A stretch of DNA of 64,000 bases from Bifidobacterium cebidarum (GCF_009193305.1 NZ_WBVS01000001.1:372001-436000); one strand, 5' to 3'; numbered from the stretch's first letter, positions 16,383-25,454 are shown. A program made the numbers and translations. Notes: generated by a model not told the origin, from the letters alone.

Positions 16383-16463
16383 GGGTTCTCCTTAACGAAG
16401 ATATTGGTAAGGATGTAAGGATCAGTGGTCAAAAAGCCTGCAAAACCGTATGCCCCTTGACCC

Positions 16464-16506
16464 ACTTTGAGCCGCAGCCGTATTGCTTACGACTGCGGCT
16501 CAAAGT
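16464..16506 (-). terminator. Hairpin between pstS and pstC (partial terminator or mRNA-stabilising element)
   Basis: Perfect 14-bp arms ACTTTGAGCCGCAG and its complement around a 15-base loop. There is no clear U tract, so it may act as a 3' stabiliser of the pstS message or a partial terminator, consistent with the high PstS:permease ratio known for such operons. Confidence 0.65.
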
Positions 16507-16588
16507 TCAGACCGAAATGGTCTTATTCAGTTGTATTTCAGTTATCGGAACCAGCCAGTGATTCATGCGGTTTCTTGGAACCGTCTGC

Positions 16589-17719
16589 TCACTTGGTCTT
16601 GATAGCCTCGATGGACTTGGAGATCTGGGAGGTCAGGCTGGACGGCAGCGGAGCGGAGCCGGCGGCATCCTGAGCGGCCTTCTGGCCCTCGTCGGAGGTC
16701 ACGTAGGTCAGCCAAGCCTTGGCGAACTCAGCCTGCTTGGTGTCCTTGTATGCCGGGCAGACGATGTCGTAGGAGACCAAGACGATCGGGTAAGCGCCCT
16801 TGGCTTCGGTGGCGTGGTTGATCTTGACGACCACACGGTTCTCACCCTTGGCGGTGTCGTCGAGCTTGGAGTCCTCGATGACCTTGGAGCCAGCCTCAGC
16901 GGAAATCTCGTTGTAGGAGTCGCCGACCTTGATGGCAGCGGTACCGAGGTCGCCGACCTGGGAGAAGTCAGCGTAGCCGATGGTGCCATCGGCCTGCTTG
17001 ACGGTGGAGATCACGCCGGAAGTGCCCTTGGCACCCTGGCCAACCTCGTTCGGCCAGTTCTCGGAAAGATCGTAAGTCCAAGCGTCAGGAGCCTGATCCT
17101 TGAAGTAGGAGACGAAGTTCTGGGTGGTGCCGGACTTATCGGAACGGTGTACCACGGTGATCGGGGTGCTCGGCAGCTTCAGGTCCTTATTCTGGTCCTG
17201 GATGGCCGGATCGTTCCAGGTGGTGATCTTGCCGTCGAAGATCTTGGCGGCGGTGGCGGCATCAAGGTTGATGTGCTTGCCGGCGTCGGAAACGCCCTTC
17301 AGGTTGAAGACGATGGCAATCGGGGAAATGTAGACCGGCACGTCGAAGGCCTGGCCGGAAGCGCAGACGGCCTTGGACTTGGCGATGTTGTCATCGGAGA
17401 GAGCCTTATCGGAGCCAGCCCAAGCGGTAGCACCGGTCAGGAAGGTGGTCACACCAGCGCCGGAACCAGTCGGGTTGTAAGCGATCTTGGCATCAGGGTT
17501 GGTGCCCTGGAAGCCAGCGATCCAAGCCTCGACAGCGGCCTGCTGGGAGGTAGCGCCAGCGCCCTGGAAGTCGCCGGAGATCGGAGCGGCCTTGGCGGTC
17601 TGGTCGGAAGAAGAGCTGTTGCTAGTGGAAGCAGTGTTATCGCCGCAGGCAGCGACGGTGGCGAGCATCGCGATGCCGGACAGAGCGGCAAGGGAGCGAA
17701 CGAAAATGTTCTTCTGCAT
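16589..17719 (-). CDS. pstS: Phosphate-binding lipoprotein PstS
   Basis: 376 residues. A type II signal peptide ends with the lipobox TVAAC (Cys25), so the protein is tethered to the outer face of the membrane. PstS phosphate-binding segments are visible: GAGATSQQAAVEAW, NPTGSGAGVTTFLTG, and HRSDKSGTTQNFVSY. It delivers phosphate to PstCAB. First gene of the operon, preceded by 315 bp holding the phoP terminator and a TACGTA direct repeat. Confidence 0.97.
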   Translation of the reverse strand: MQKNIFVRSLAALSGIAMLATVAACGDNTASTSNSSSSDQTAKAAPISGDFQGAGATSQQAAVEAWIAGFQGTNPDAKIAYNPTGSGAGVTTFLTGATAWAGSDKALSDDNIAKSKAVCASGQAFDVPVYISPIAIVFNLKGVSDAGKHINLDAATAAKIFDGKITTWNDPAIQDQNKDLKLPSTPITVVHRSDKSGTTQNFVSYFKDQAPDAWTYDLSENWPNEVGQGAKGTSGVISTVKQADGTIGYADFSQVGDLGTAAIKVGDSYNEISAEAGSKVIEDSKLDDTAKGENRVVVKINHATEAKGAYPIVLVSYDIVCPAYKDTKQAEFAKAWLTYVTSDEGQKAAQDAAGSAPLPSSLTSQISKSIEAIKTK

Positions 17720-17872
17720 AATTGTTTCTTATTCCCTCTATCAATAAATCTCGGACGATGTGCACGATGTGCGCAAGGCCCGGTCATTTCGTGACAACTA
17801 CAAGCCTATTTGCGTTGGAGGGAGCGCTATACCGAAATCAGTAAACAGAAGATGAACACTTGCTGATATATG

Positions 17873-17897
17873 AAACTACGTAAATACTACGTAGTTT
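17873..17897 (-). promoter_or_regulatory. Candidate PhoP box upstream of pstS
   Basis: AAACTACGTA and TACGTAGTTT form a 10-bp inverted repeat with a 5-base spacer; read as direct repeats, ACTACGTA recurs with an 11-base period, the spacing typical of OmpR/PhoB-family sites. Single copies of the same core occur upstream of phoP (18837-18847) and phoR (20279-20289). Confidence 0.55.
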
Positions 17898-17960
17898 ACA
17901 AGCGTATGAGATTGGCGAACGCCGCGTGCCCAAGACATTCGCGAACCTGTCTGCGCAATG

Positions 17961-17986
17961 AAAAAGCGGCCGCTTCCGACCGCTTT
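17961..17986 (-). terminator. Terminator of phoP
   Basis: Minus-strand hairpin AAAGCGG/CCGCTTT followed by a T tract (TTTTTCATTG), 49 bases past the phoP stop. Confidence 0.75.
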
Positions 17987-18034
17987 CCCATGTTTGAGAA
18001 GGAGCAACATCTCCTTGAATCTACTCAGCGGACC

Positions 18035-18742
18035 TTACTGCTCCGCCGGGGTGTCGATCTTATACCCCAGGCCGCGCACGGTGGTCAGATATTTGGGGTG
18101 AGCAGGGTCCTCTTCGATCTTGGAACGCACGCGCTTGACATGCACGTCCAGGGTCTTCGTATCCCCCACGTAGTCCGAGCCCCAGATGCGGTCGATGAGT
18201 TGGTGACGGGTCATCACGCGGCCCTTGTTCTGCATCAGGTATTCCAGAAGCTCGAATTCCTTCAGCGGGAAGAACACGGTTTCGCCACGCACGGTGACCT
18301 GATGCTGGCCGACCTGCATCGAGATATCGCCGCACACCAGTGGGATATCGTCATCCACGGAGCCTGCGGCCTGGGCGGTGACCTGATTGCGGCGCAGCAC
18401 GGCGCGAATGCGGGCCAGCAGTTCGCGGAAGGAATACGGTTTGGTCACATAATCATCGGCGCCGATTTCCAGACCGACCACCTTATCGATCTCCGCGCTT
18501 TTGGCGGTCAGCATGATAATCGGCACACGGCTCTGCTCACGAATGCGGCGGCACAATGCGGTGCCGTCGATGCCCGGCAACATCAGATCGAGCAGCACCA
18601 GGTCGATGCCGCCCTTGGTGAACAGCTCCAAGCCTTCCTCGCCGGTGGCAGCAGCAGACACGTCGTACCCCTCGCGTGTAAGTTGGTAGACCAGTGGTTC
18701 GCGATAGGATTCCTCGTCTTCGACGATAAGAATGCGTGTCAT
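18035..18742 (-). CDS. phoP: Two-component response regulator (PhoP/RegX3 type)
   Basis: 235 residues from the ATG at 18742, which has GAGAAAGG upstream; a longer frame adds an unlikely N terminus. Receiver domain 1-120 with acidic pocket EDEE (8-11), phosphoacceptor Asp52 (LLDLMLPG), Thr79 and Lys101 (TKPYS). C-terminal OmpR-type winged helix includes FFPLKEFELLEYLMQNKGRVMTRHQLI and DVHVKRVRSKIE. The position beside phoR and pst marks it as the phosphate-starvation regulator. Confidence 0.95.
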   Translation of the reverse strand: MTRILIVEDEESYREPLVYQLTREGYDVSAAATGEEGLELFTKGGIDLVLLDLMLPGIDGTALCRRIREQSRVPIIMLTAKSAEIDKVVGLEIGADDYVTKPYSFRELLARIRAVLRRNQVTAQAAGSVDDDIPLVCGDISMQVGQHQVTVRGETVFFPLKEFELLEYLMQNKGRVMTRHQLIDRIWGSDYVGDTKTLDVHVKRVRSKIEEDPAHPKYLTTVRGLGYKIDTPAEQ

Positions 18743-18836
18743 AGTGGCCTTTCTCGGGTAGGTGCCCGTTCGCGTAAGCGCAAAATTCTCAGATACCATC
18801 GTAACCATTCCCTCTTCGTTCGCCTGCCGTTTGCCT

Positions 18837-18847
18837 AAAGTACGTAA
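18837..18847 (-). promoter_or_regulatory. TACGTA motif upstream of phoP
   Basis: On the minus strand TTACGTACTTT, about 95 bases before the phoP start, in the 181-bp gap between phoR and phoP. It resembles the sites upstream of pstS and phoR; a separate phoP promoter is possible. Confidence 0.4.
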
Positions 18848-18923
18848 TTTTCTGCTACACGCTACACCGTATCAGCGTAATGAACTGCACTGTTGTGCGC
18901 TTGCAGCAGTTTCCCCGCAGCGA

Positions 18924-20238
18924 TTATCGGCCATCGCGCTTATCTTCCTTGGCCGCCGGCTGTTCATCCTTCTGCGGAGCCGCCGGCAGCTCGATGGTGA
19001 ACGTCGAGCCTTCACCCTGCCTGGACCATACCGAAATGCGACCGCCGTTCTCTTGCACGCAATGTTTGGTGATGGCCAGGCCCAGGCCGGAACCGCCCGT
19101 CTGACGCGAACGTGCGGGATCGACGCGGTAGAAGCGTTCGAACACACGGTCCAGGGATTCCTCCGGAATCCCGATGCCTTGATCGACCACACGAATGGTG
19201 ACCTTGCCATCGCGGACGGCCACATCAACCGCGACCGTGGTGTGTTCGGGCGAGTAGTGGATGGCGTTCTCCACAAGATTCTTCACAGCCGTCTGCATGG
19301 CATCGGCGTCGGCGAGGATGGTGAGGTTCTTGCCGGCTTCGACGTCCTCGTCGGTCGCATCCGTGGAATCAAGCGGCACGGCACGCCCGTTGGCGTTCAA
19401 ACGGATGTCCACATGATGGGCTTCGGCCTGCACCTGGTTATCCGAAATCGCCGCACGGGCCACGGCCAGCGCGGAAATACGCTTCGCGTCGCTCATGCCT
19501 TGCGAACTTTGCGCACGCTGCAGATCAATCAGATGATGCACCAGTTCCGTCAGGCGCGCGGATTCCTTGGAAATACGGCCGGAGAAGTAGCGCACGGCAT
19601 CCGGATCGTCGGCGGCGTCGGTCACGGTTTCGGCAAGCAGGGAGATCGCGCCGGCAGGCGTCTTCAACTCATGCGACACGTTGGTCACGAAATCGCGACG
19701 CACCGCTTCGAAACGACGCTGCTCGGACATATCGCTGATGAAAATCGCATACAGATCATCGCCGACGTCTCCGATGCGCACACGCAGGTATCTGGTGTTC
19801 GAGGGGCGCAACTGGCCTGCTTCGATGCCCTTGCCCGTGAGCGAGGGGAACGGGCCGCGATCCAATGGCAGCTGCACCTCGCGCTCGCGTACGCCGCCAT
19901 CGGATGCCGCTTGGGTCAGAATATCCTCGACCTCACGCGAATTGATGCGCTTGCCGGAAACCAGACCGAACGGCACGGATCCAGGAGAGGCATAGTGCAC
20001 AAGACCGTTGCGATCGGTGACGATCAACGCTTCCGGCAGCACTTCGATCAATCGACGTTCCGTGGGCCGCACGGGCACGTCATCGCCGAATAGCGACTTC
20101 GCATCCTTGTCGGAGGAGAAGGCCTCCTCCGCAGCGGCACGGCCCGAAGCCCGGCCCTTGCCGTATGCGATGACGATGGCCCATGCCAAGACCAGTGCCA
20201 GAAGCACCACAATCACTATGAACTGCCAGATACTCATG
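18924..20238 (-). CDS. phoR: Sensor histidine kinase (PhoR/SenX3 type)
   Basis: 437 residues from the ATG at 20238. One N-terminal membrane segment (7-25), a PAS-like domain (about 60-175, LIVTDRNGLVHYASPG), the HisKA helix with NVSHELKTPAG (phospho-His near 189), and an HATPase domain with N box NLVENAIHYS (320-329), G1 DQGIGIP (352-358) and G2 GGSGLGLA (381-388). All catalytic boxes are intact. The single-TM plus PAS layout is that of SenX3/PhoR kinases, which sense Pst transport state rather than an external ligand. It lies upstream of phoP in the same direction. Confidence 0.94.
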
Positions 20239-20278
20239 GTTTCAAGAGTAAAACGCACCTGGCGTAGCATTCACGCCA

Positions 20279-20289
20279 AACTACGTAAG
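20279..20289 (-). promoter_or_regulatory. TACGTA motif upstream of phoR
   Basis: Minus strand TTACGTAGTTT, 41 bases before the phoR start; identical over 11 bases to one half of the pstS repeat. Suggests autoregulation of phoR-phoP. Confidence 0.45.
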
Positions 20290-20322
20290 TTCGCCTATTG
20301 TTCATTTCCCCATATGCCATCA

Positions 20323-20355
20323 AAAAAGGCGCCACCCCTTGGGGATGGCGCCTTG
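20323..20355 (-). terminator. Terminator of the MHS transporter gene
   Basis: Arms AAGGCGCCA/TGGCGCCTT extended by CCCC/GGGG with a bulge, followed on the minus strand by TTTTTT. Confidence 0.92.
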
Positions 20356-20388
20356 ACATCGGCTGTGTCAGCCAATCAGATCAAGCGA

Positions 20389-21702
20389 TCACAGCTCGTA
20401 ATCCTTATCCTTGCTCTCCTTGATCAGGAAGAGGGCAAGCAGGGCGACGGCGGCCATGATGGCCATGTACCAGCCCACACCGGCAACACCGAACTTGGAG
20501 GTGACCAGAGCCTGGGCGATGGTCGGGGCGAAAGCGCCACCGAAGATGGCGGCCAGGTTGTAGCTCAAGCCAGCGCCGGAGTAACGCACATGCACCGGGA
20601 AGAGCTCAGGCAGGTAAGCGCCGCACGGTCCGAAGAGGCTGCCCATGAACACGAAGCCGACGCACAGGAAGATCATGATGTGGGCCGCGGAGTGCACGAG
20701 CAGCAGCGGGGTGAAGAAGCTGAAGACCAGCGTGCAGAAGGTTGCCGCGATCAGCACCTTCTTGCGGCCGATCTTATCGGCGTAGACGCAGGAGATGATG
20801 ATGAAGATGGCGAAGAACACCACGGAGGTCATCTGCATGAGCAGGTACTCACCCTGAGTGAACTTCAGACCCTTGACGCCGTAAGCGAGGGACCAAGTGC
20901 CGAGGATGTAGAACAGGGTGTAGGTGATGCCCATGGCCACGGTGCCGAGAAGGACTTCCTTCCAGTACGGCAGCAGGTCGGTGAGCGGGTGCTTGGAGGT
21001 ACGCTTCTCATCGGAGGCCTTCTGGAACACCGGGGTCTCGGACATGCGAGCACGCACGTACAGGCCGATGGCCACGAGCACTGCGGAGCACAGGAACGGG
21101 ATACGCCAGCCGAAGGCCACCATCTGCTCCTGGCTCAGGTTGGATTCAAGCAGCAGGTTCAGGCCGTAGGCGCAGAAGAAGCCAATCGGGGCGCCGAGGT
21201 TCGGGAAAGAACCATAGAGGGCGCGCTTATCAGCTGGAGCGTTCTCGGTGGCCACCAGTGCGGCGCCGGACCATTCGCCGGCGAGGCCCACACCCTGGCA
21301 TGCACGGCAGATGCACAGAATCACCACGGACCAGGCTCCGATCTGGTCGTAGCCCGGCAGGCAGCCGACCAGGAAGGTGGCGATACCCATGGTCATCAGG
21401 GCGATCACCAGCGTCTTCTTGCGGCCCATCTTGTCGCCGAAGTGGCCGAACAGCATGGAACCGAACGGACGGGCGAGGAAGGAGACGGCGAAGGTGACGA
21501 ACGCCATCAGCGTGGCCAGCGCCTGATTGGACTTGGCGACTTCGGTGAAGAACACCATGCCGAAGTAGCTGGCGGCCGCAATGGAGTAACAGTAGTTGTC
21601 GTAGAATTCGATGGCCGTACCGACCATGGAAGCGGCGATGATCTCAGGAACCGAATCCTTCTTCACCGGTTTGTTCACGGCCGCAGTAGCAGTTGCAGAC
21701 AT
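20389..21702 (-). CDS. MFS transporter of the metabolite:H+ symporter (MHS) family
   Basis: 437 residues, 12 membrane segments. MHS-family marks are IEFYDNYCYSIAAASYFG in TM1, RPFGSMLFGHFGDKMGRKKTL in the TM2-3 loop, GVGLAGEWSGAALVATENAP in TM5, and a second DKIGRKK loop. Relatives carry organic acids, shikimate, proline or betaine; no substrate can be named. The ATG at 21702 is chosen over upstream Met codons because GAGGG precedes it closely. Single-gene unit with its own terminator. Confidence 0.88.
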   Translation of the reverse strand: MSATATAAVNKPVKKDSVPEIIAASMVGTAIEFYDNYCYSIAAASYFGMVFFTEVAKSNQALATLMAFVTFAVSFLARPFGSMLFGHFGDKMGRKKTLVIALMTMGIATFLVGCLPGYDQIGAWSVVILCICRACQGVGLAGEWSGAALVATENAPADKRALYGSFPNLGAPIGFFCAYGLNLLLESNLSQEQMVAFGWRIPFLCSAVLVAIGLYVRARMSETPVFQKASDEKRTSKHPLTDLLPYWKEVLLGTVAMGITYTLFYILGTWSLAYGVKGLKFTQGEYLLMQMTSVVFFAIFIIISCVYADKIGRKKVLIAATFCTLVFSFFTPLLLVHSAAHIMIFLCVGFVFMGSLFGPCGAYLPELFPVHVRYSGAGLSYNLAAIFGGAFAPTIAQALVTSKFGVAGVGWYMAIMAAVALLALFLIKESKDKDYEL

Positions 21703-22036
21703 AATCCCTCTCTTCATCATGCTGCGCATATATCATCCGAATGCAGCATGGCCTCGCAATCGATGTATTGCTTGGCTCAAAGTATTGAGCACAACGACAG
21801 GCAAGTGGGAGAAGAGCTATTACGGCTTGTGGCCACAGCAACGCTCCCCACACATCGCTGTGCCTGATGCATGAGTATGGCCCACATGGCGGCGAGTGAG
21901 GCGAGAGAGTTCACATAGTGAAATCGGCGAGACGGCCATCAATCCGAAAAGGGGAGGTCCACTTCCTCGTGAACCTCCCATCAGTCAACCGCACCGCCGG
22001 CTTCCGCCACATGGGAAGCCGACAAATCCCAAGGCC
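21703..22036. other. Intergenic region between the MHS transporter and mtnN
   Basis: 334 bp without a gene. It must contain the promoter of the minus-strand transporter gene, and it holds the mtnN terminator at 21947-21979. No other structure was found. Confidence 0.5.
21947..21979 (-). terminator. Terminator of mtnN
   Basis: GGGAGGT (21952-21958) pairs with ACCTCCC (21973-21979); the minus-strand product continues with CCTTTTCGG. Confidence 0.75.
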
Positions 22037-22750
22037 CTACAGGCGCTTGACGATGTCCACGGCAAGGCGCGCTGCGGTATCGGCGTATTCGGAAATATCG
22101 AATTCCTTGAACACCTCATAATCGGTATCCGCGTTATCGGACAGCGCGCGAATCACCAATGCCGGCACTTCGTTGCGGGCCGCGACCTGAGCCACGGCGG
22201 CACCTTCCATCTCCACCGCATCGGCGCCGGTCAGACGAATGACCTCCTCGACCTTTTCGGGGGTGTCCACAAAGTAGTTGCCGGAGGCGATGATGCCGGT
22301 GATATGCGTGATGTCTGCATTGCTCAGCGCCTGATCGGCCACTTCGAGCAGCTTGGGATCGGAGAAGAACTCCGTGACCGGCTTATCCTCGGTTCCAGGC
22401 TTCCACTGACCCACCAGACGCATGTCGGTATCGAGGTAGCGCAGCGTGCCGCCGAGCACCACATCGTTGATGTGCAGGTGCTTGTTGAGGTTGCCGGCGA
22501 TGCCGCTGAAGATCACGGCATCCGGATTGAATTCGTCGATCAGCAGCTGGGCGGTGGCCGCGGCGTTGACCAAGCCCATGCCGCCGACGGTGGCAGCGAC
22601 CTTGATCACATCGGATCCAAAGGAATCCACCGTACCCACGGCGATATCAAGGCTGCCCTTGTTCACATGAGTGACGTGAGTCAACGACTTGGCAATCAAC
22701 GCCACTTCCTCATGCAATGCACCAATGATTGCAACGGTTTTCATGCCCAT
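22037..22750 (-). CDS. mtnN: 5'-methylthioadenosine/S-adenosylhomocysteine nucleosidase
   Basis: 237 residues. Hydrolyses MTA and SAH to adenine plus the thioribose, feeding methionine salvage and AI-2 formation. Family segments: IIGALHEEVALI at the N terminus (catalytic Glu region), VGGMGLVNAAATAQLLID, FSGIAGNLN, VEMEGAAVAQVA (ribose/catalytic Glu) and ALSDNADTD with the catalytic Asp. The ATG at 22750 follows AGGGAAGGA by a normal distance. It is 24 bp after the DAHP synthase gene on the same strand and may be co-transcribed with it. Confidence 0.94.
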   Translation of the reverse strand: MGMKTVAIIGALHEEVALIAKSLTHVTHVNKGSLDIAVGTVDSFGSDVIKVAATVGGMGLVNAAATAQLLIDEFNPDAVIFSGIAGNLNKHLHINDVVLGGTLRYLDTDMRLVGQWKPGTEDKPVTEFFSDPKLLEVADQALSNADITHITGIIASGNYFVDTPEKVEEVIRLTGADAVEMEGAAVAQVAARNEVPALVIRALSDNADTDYEVFKEFDISEYADTAARLAVDIVKRL

Positions 22751-22774
22751 ATCGAAATCCTTCCCTGAGTTCCA

Positions 22775-24007
22775 TTACTTCCAACGGCGTGCGGCCACGG
22801 CTTCGGCAAGTTCATGCAACAACGCCTCGGTATCCGGCCAGCTGATGCACTTATCGGTAATGGACTTGCCATACACCAGCTGATCCAACGGCGCGGCCTT
22901 CTGATTGCCGCCCTCGATGAAGCTTTCCATCATGATGCCGGTGATGCCGCGCTCCCCCGCCGCGATACGGCGAGCGATATCGCGCACCACTTCGGCCTGA
23001 CGATGCTCGTCCTTGCCGGAGTTGCCATGCGAGCAGTCCACAATCAGACCGTGGGACGCCGCGGAATCAGCCGGCATCTCATCGCGAATGGTCGCCATGG
23101 CTTTTGCCACGGATTCGGCGTCATAGTTCGGGCCGTGAATCGAACCGCGTAGCACCACATGGCAATCTGGATTGCCCAGTGTCTCCACTGCACATGCGCG
23201 GCCCATATGATCGATGCCGAAGAACGTGTGCTGCTGGGCGGCCGCGAAACATCCATTGACCGCGGCTTTAACCGAGCCATCCGTAGCGTTCTTGAAACCG
23301 ACCGGCATCGACAGACCACTGGCCAGCTGACGATGCACCTGGCTTTCAGTGTTGCGCGCGCCGATGGCGCCCCAACTCACCGCATCGGCGATGAACTGTG
23401 GGCTTGTGGGCTCGAGGAATTCCGTGGCGGCGGCCAAGCCTTCGCCAAGCACACCCAGCAACGTCTTCCTAGCAAGCAGCAGACCCTTCTTGATATGGTG
23501 GCTGCCGTCGATATCCGGGTCGTTGATGAGGCCCTTCCAGCCCACAGTGGTACGTGGCTTCTCGAAGTACACGCGCATCACAATGAGCAGCTCGCGCTCG
23601 GTTTCCTTCATCACCTTGGCCAATCGGTGCGCATAGTCGAGCGCGGCCTTGGGATCATGCACCGAACACGGGCCCACGATGACCAGGAGTCGGTCATCCT
23701 GCCCATAGAGGCATGCGCGAATCTCATCGCGCGAATAGGCGACGATTTCCTGAGCCTGAGGAGTCAGAGGCAGTTCCGCAAGCACCTGGGCTGGCGTAGG
23801 CAGTGGCTCGAGCTCCAATACTCGACGATTGATGATGCGGCTGACGCCGACCTGATCCTCCCAGCGCGGCACATCCGTGGCGATCAATGGATTCTTGCCT
23901 TCGCCCATGGCCTGGCGAATAGCGCGAAGCTCTTCAGGCGTGTTCAATGGCTGCGGCCCGACCTCAAATGGGTTCGCGGCCGAGGCTGCGCCTTGCTGCT
24001 GCTGCAT
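22775..24007 (-). CDS. 3-deoxy-7-phosphoheptulonate (DAHP) synthase, class I, copy 1
   Basis: 410 residues from the ATG at 24007 (AAGGAG 8 bases upstream). Condenses PEP and erythrose-4-phosphate in the first step of the shikimate pathway. Type I alpha features: VIVGPCSVHDP, MRVYFEKPRTTVGWKGLINDP, KKGLLLARK, GAIGARNTESQVHR, SGLSMPVGFKN, DCSHGNSGK and the C-terminal GIMMESFIEGG. An N-terminal extension with poly-Gln (MQQQQ) is not in copy 2. The neighbour at 24324-25454 is a clear paralogue. The two may differ in feedback inhibition by Tyr, Phe or Trp, which cannot be read directly. Confidence 0.95.
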   Translation of the reverse strand: MQQQQGAASAANPFEVGPQPLNTPEELRAIRQAMGEGKNPLIATDVPRWEDQVGVSRIINRRVLELEPLPTPAQVLAELPLTPQAQEIVAYSRDEIRACLYGQDDRLLVIVGPCSVHDPKAALDYAHRLAKVMKETERELLIVMRVYFEKPRTTVGWKGLINDPDIDGSHHIKKGLLLARKTLLGVLGEGLAAATEFLEPTSPQFIADAVSWGAIGARNTESQVHRQLASGLSMPVGFKNATDGSVKAAVNGCFAAAQQHTFFGIDHMGRACAVETLGNPDCHVVLRGSIHGPNYDAESVAKAMATIRDEMPADSAASHGLIVDCSHGNSGKDEHRQAEVVRDIARRIAAGERGITGIMMESFIEGGNQKAAPLDQLVYGKSITDKCISWPDTEALLHELAEAVAARRWK

Positions 24008-24323
24008 GTCTTGTACTCCTTGTGACTTATCCACACCAAGGATACCTAACCATAGCGGCAATAGTGCTGGCCGTTAAATGCGGCAGCATTATTATCAGCA
24101 ACTACACGCACACCAGTGATATCGACACCGACATCCAACGCTGACGCTGACGCCCAAGACCATCAACATCAACTACCACCAACGCCAAAGCCGCGCTTAA
24201 TCCTGTAAAGACCCATGATGGATGCCGATGCTCAAAAAGCAAGCGTCACCCAGCAATGTGCATATTGTGACGCAGTAAACAATGCTGTGGATAACTTTGG
24301 GTCATCCACAGCAACAACACAAA
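24008..24323 (-). other. Intergenic region between the two DAHP synthase genes
   Basis: 316 bp. Contains two perfect DnaA-box sequences TTATCCACA (24027-24035 on plus, 24286-24294 on minus), a one-mismatch copy TCATCCACA (24302-24310), and the hairpin at 24284-24312. It must also carry the promoter of copy 1, which was not pinned down. No leader peptide rich in aromatic residues was seen. Confidence 0.5.
24284..24312 (-). terminator. Hairpin after DAHP synthase copy 2
   Basis: GCTGTGGAT and ATCCACAGC, 9-bp arms with an 11-base loop, followed on the minus strand by ATTGTTT. Probable terminator, overlapping a DnaA-box sequence. Confidence 0.55.
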
Positions 24324-25454
24324 TTACAGTGCGCGACGGGCGGTGACGGCGTCGGCCAGCGTGTGCAGCAGCTCGTTGGTGCGATCCCACGGCACGCAGG
24401 CATCGGTGACGGATTGGCCGTAGACCAACTGGTCGAGCGGAGCGGGCTTCTGATGGCCGCCCACGAGGAAGCTTTCCATCATCACGCCAGTGATGCCCTG
24501 CTCACCTTGGGCCAGACGAGCGGCAATCTCCTCGATGACTTCGGCCTCACGAACCTCATTCTTGCCGCAGTTGCCGTGTGCGGCATCGATGACCAAACCG
24601 TATTGGCTTGGTCCGGAAGCCTTGGAAGCCTTCAGCGCCTCCAAAGCATTCCGCACGGATTCGGCGTCGTAGTTCGGGCCGGAGCTGGAGCCACGCAGCA
24701 CCAGATGGCAATCAGGATTGCCCTTGGTCTCGGCGGAAATGACGCGACCATCCAGATTGATGGACAGGAAATGATGTTCGAAACCTGCGGTATAGCAGGA
24801 GTCGGCGGCGGCTTTGATGGATCCGTCGGTGGAGTTCTTGAAGCCGACCGGCATCGACAGGCCGCTGGCCAGCTCGCGATGAACCTGACTCTCAGTGTTG
24901 CGAGCACCGATGGCACCCCAGCTGATGGCATCGCAGATGTACTGCGGGGTGATGGGGTCGAGCCATTCAGTGGCGGCGGGCAGGCCAAGGCTCAACACGT
25001 CGGTGAGCACCTTGCGGGCCAGCCACATGCCTTTGCGAATATTGAAACGGCCGTCCAGATCAGGATCGTTGATCAAACCCTTCCAGCCGATGGTGGTGCG
25101 AGGCTTCTCGAAGTAGACGCGCATCACGATGACAAGGCGGTCTTCCAGCTCGCGCTTGACCGCAGCCAATTTCTCAGCGTATTCGTGAGCGGCCTTGGGA
25201 TCATGAATGGAGCACGGCCCCACGATGACGAGCAGACGGTCGTCGCGACCATTGAGCACATCACGGATCTCCTGACGGGAATGCAACACAAGATTGCTCA
25301 TCTCATCAGTGAGTGGCTGTTCCTTCAGGAACGCGCGAGGTGCAGGAATCGGGTCGAGCTGACGAATATTGACATCAACCGTCTCAGGAAAGACGGCCTG
25401 CTCCCCCAAACGACGTTCGTCCTCGGAACTATCCGGACCACGAAGTGCTGCCAT
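24324..25454 (-). CDS. 3-deoxy-7-phosphoheptulonate (DAHP) synthase, class I, copy 2
   Basis: 376 residues, closer to the usual length of AroF/G/H. Same conserved blocks as copy 1: VIVGPCSIHDP, MRVYFEKPRTTIGWKGLINDP, RKGMWLARK, GAIGARNTESQVHR, SGLSMPVGFKN, DAAHGNCGK, GVMMESFLVGG. The ATG at 25454 has a GAGAGGAGAG site. It is preceded by about 230 bp of hairpin-rich leader. The gene pair on one strand suggests duplication within the genus followed by divergence. Confidence 0.95.
   Translation of the reverse strand: MAALRGPDSSEDERRLGEQAVFPETVDVNIRQLDPIPAPRAFLKEQPLTDEMSNLVLHSRQEIRDVLNGRDDRLLVIVGPCSIHDPKAAHEYAEKLAAVKRELEDRLVIVMRVYFEKPRTTIGWKGLINDPDLDGRFNIRKGMWLARKVLTDVLSLGLPAATEWLDPITPQYICDAISWGAIGARNTESQVHRELASGLSMPVGFKNSTDGSIKAAADSCYTAGFEHHFLSINLDGRVISAETKGNPDCHLVLRGSSSGPNYDAESVRNALEALKASKASGPSQYGLVIDAAHGNCGKNEVREAEVIEEIAARLAQGEQGITGVMMESFLVGGHQKPAPLDQLVYGQSVTDACVPWDRTNELLHTLADAVTARRAL

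Larger units (their letters stand above)
17720..18034 (-). promoter_or_regulatory. pstS upstream region
   Basis: 315 bp between phoP and pstS. From the phoP side it holds the phoP terminator (17961-17986), the candidate PhoP-binding repeat (17873-17897), a possible -10 TATAGC (17826-17831), and about 105 bases of leader. The exact start site is not certain. Confidence 0.5.
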
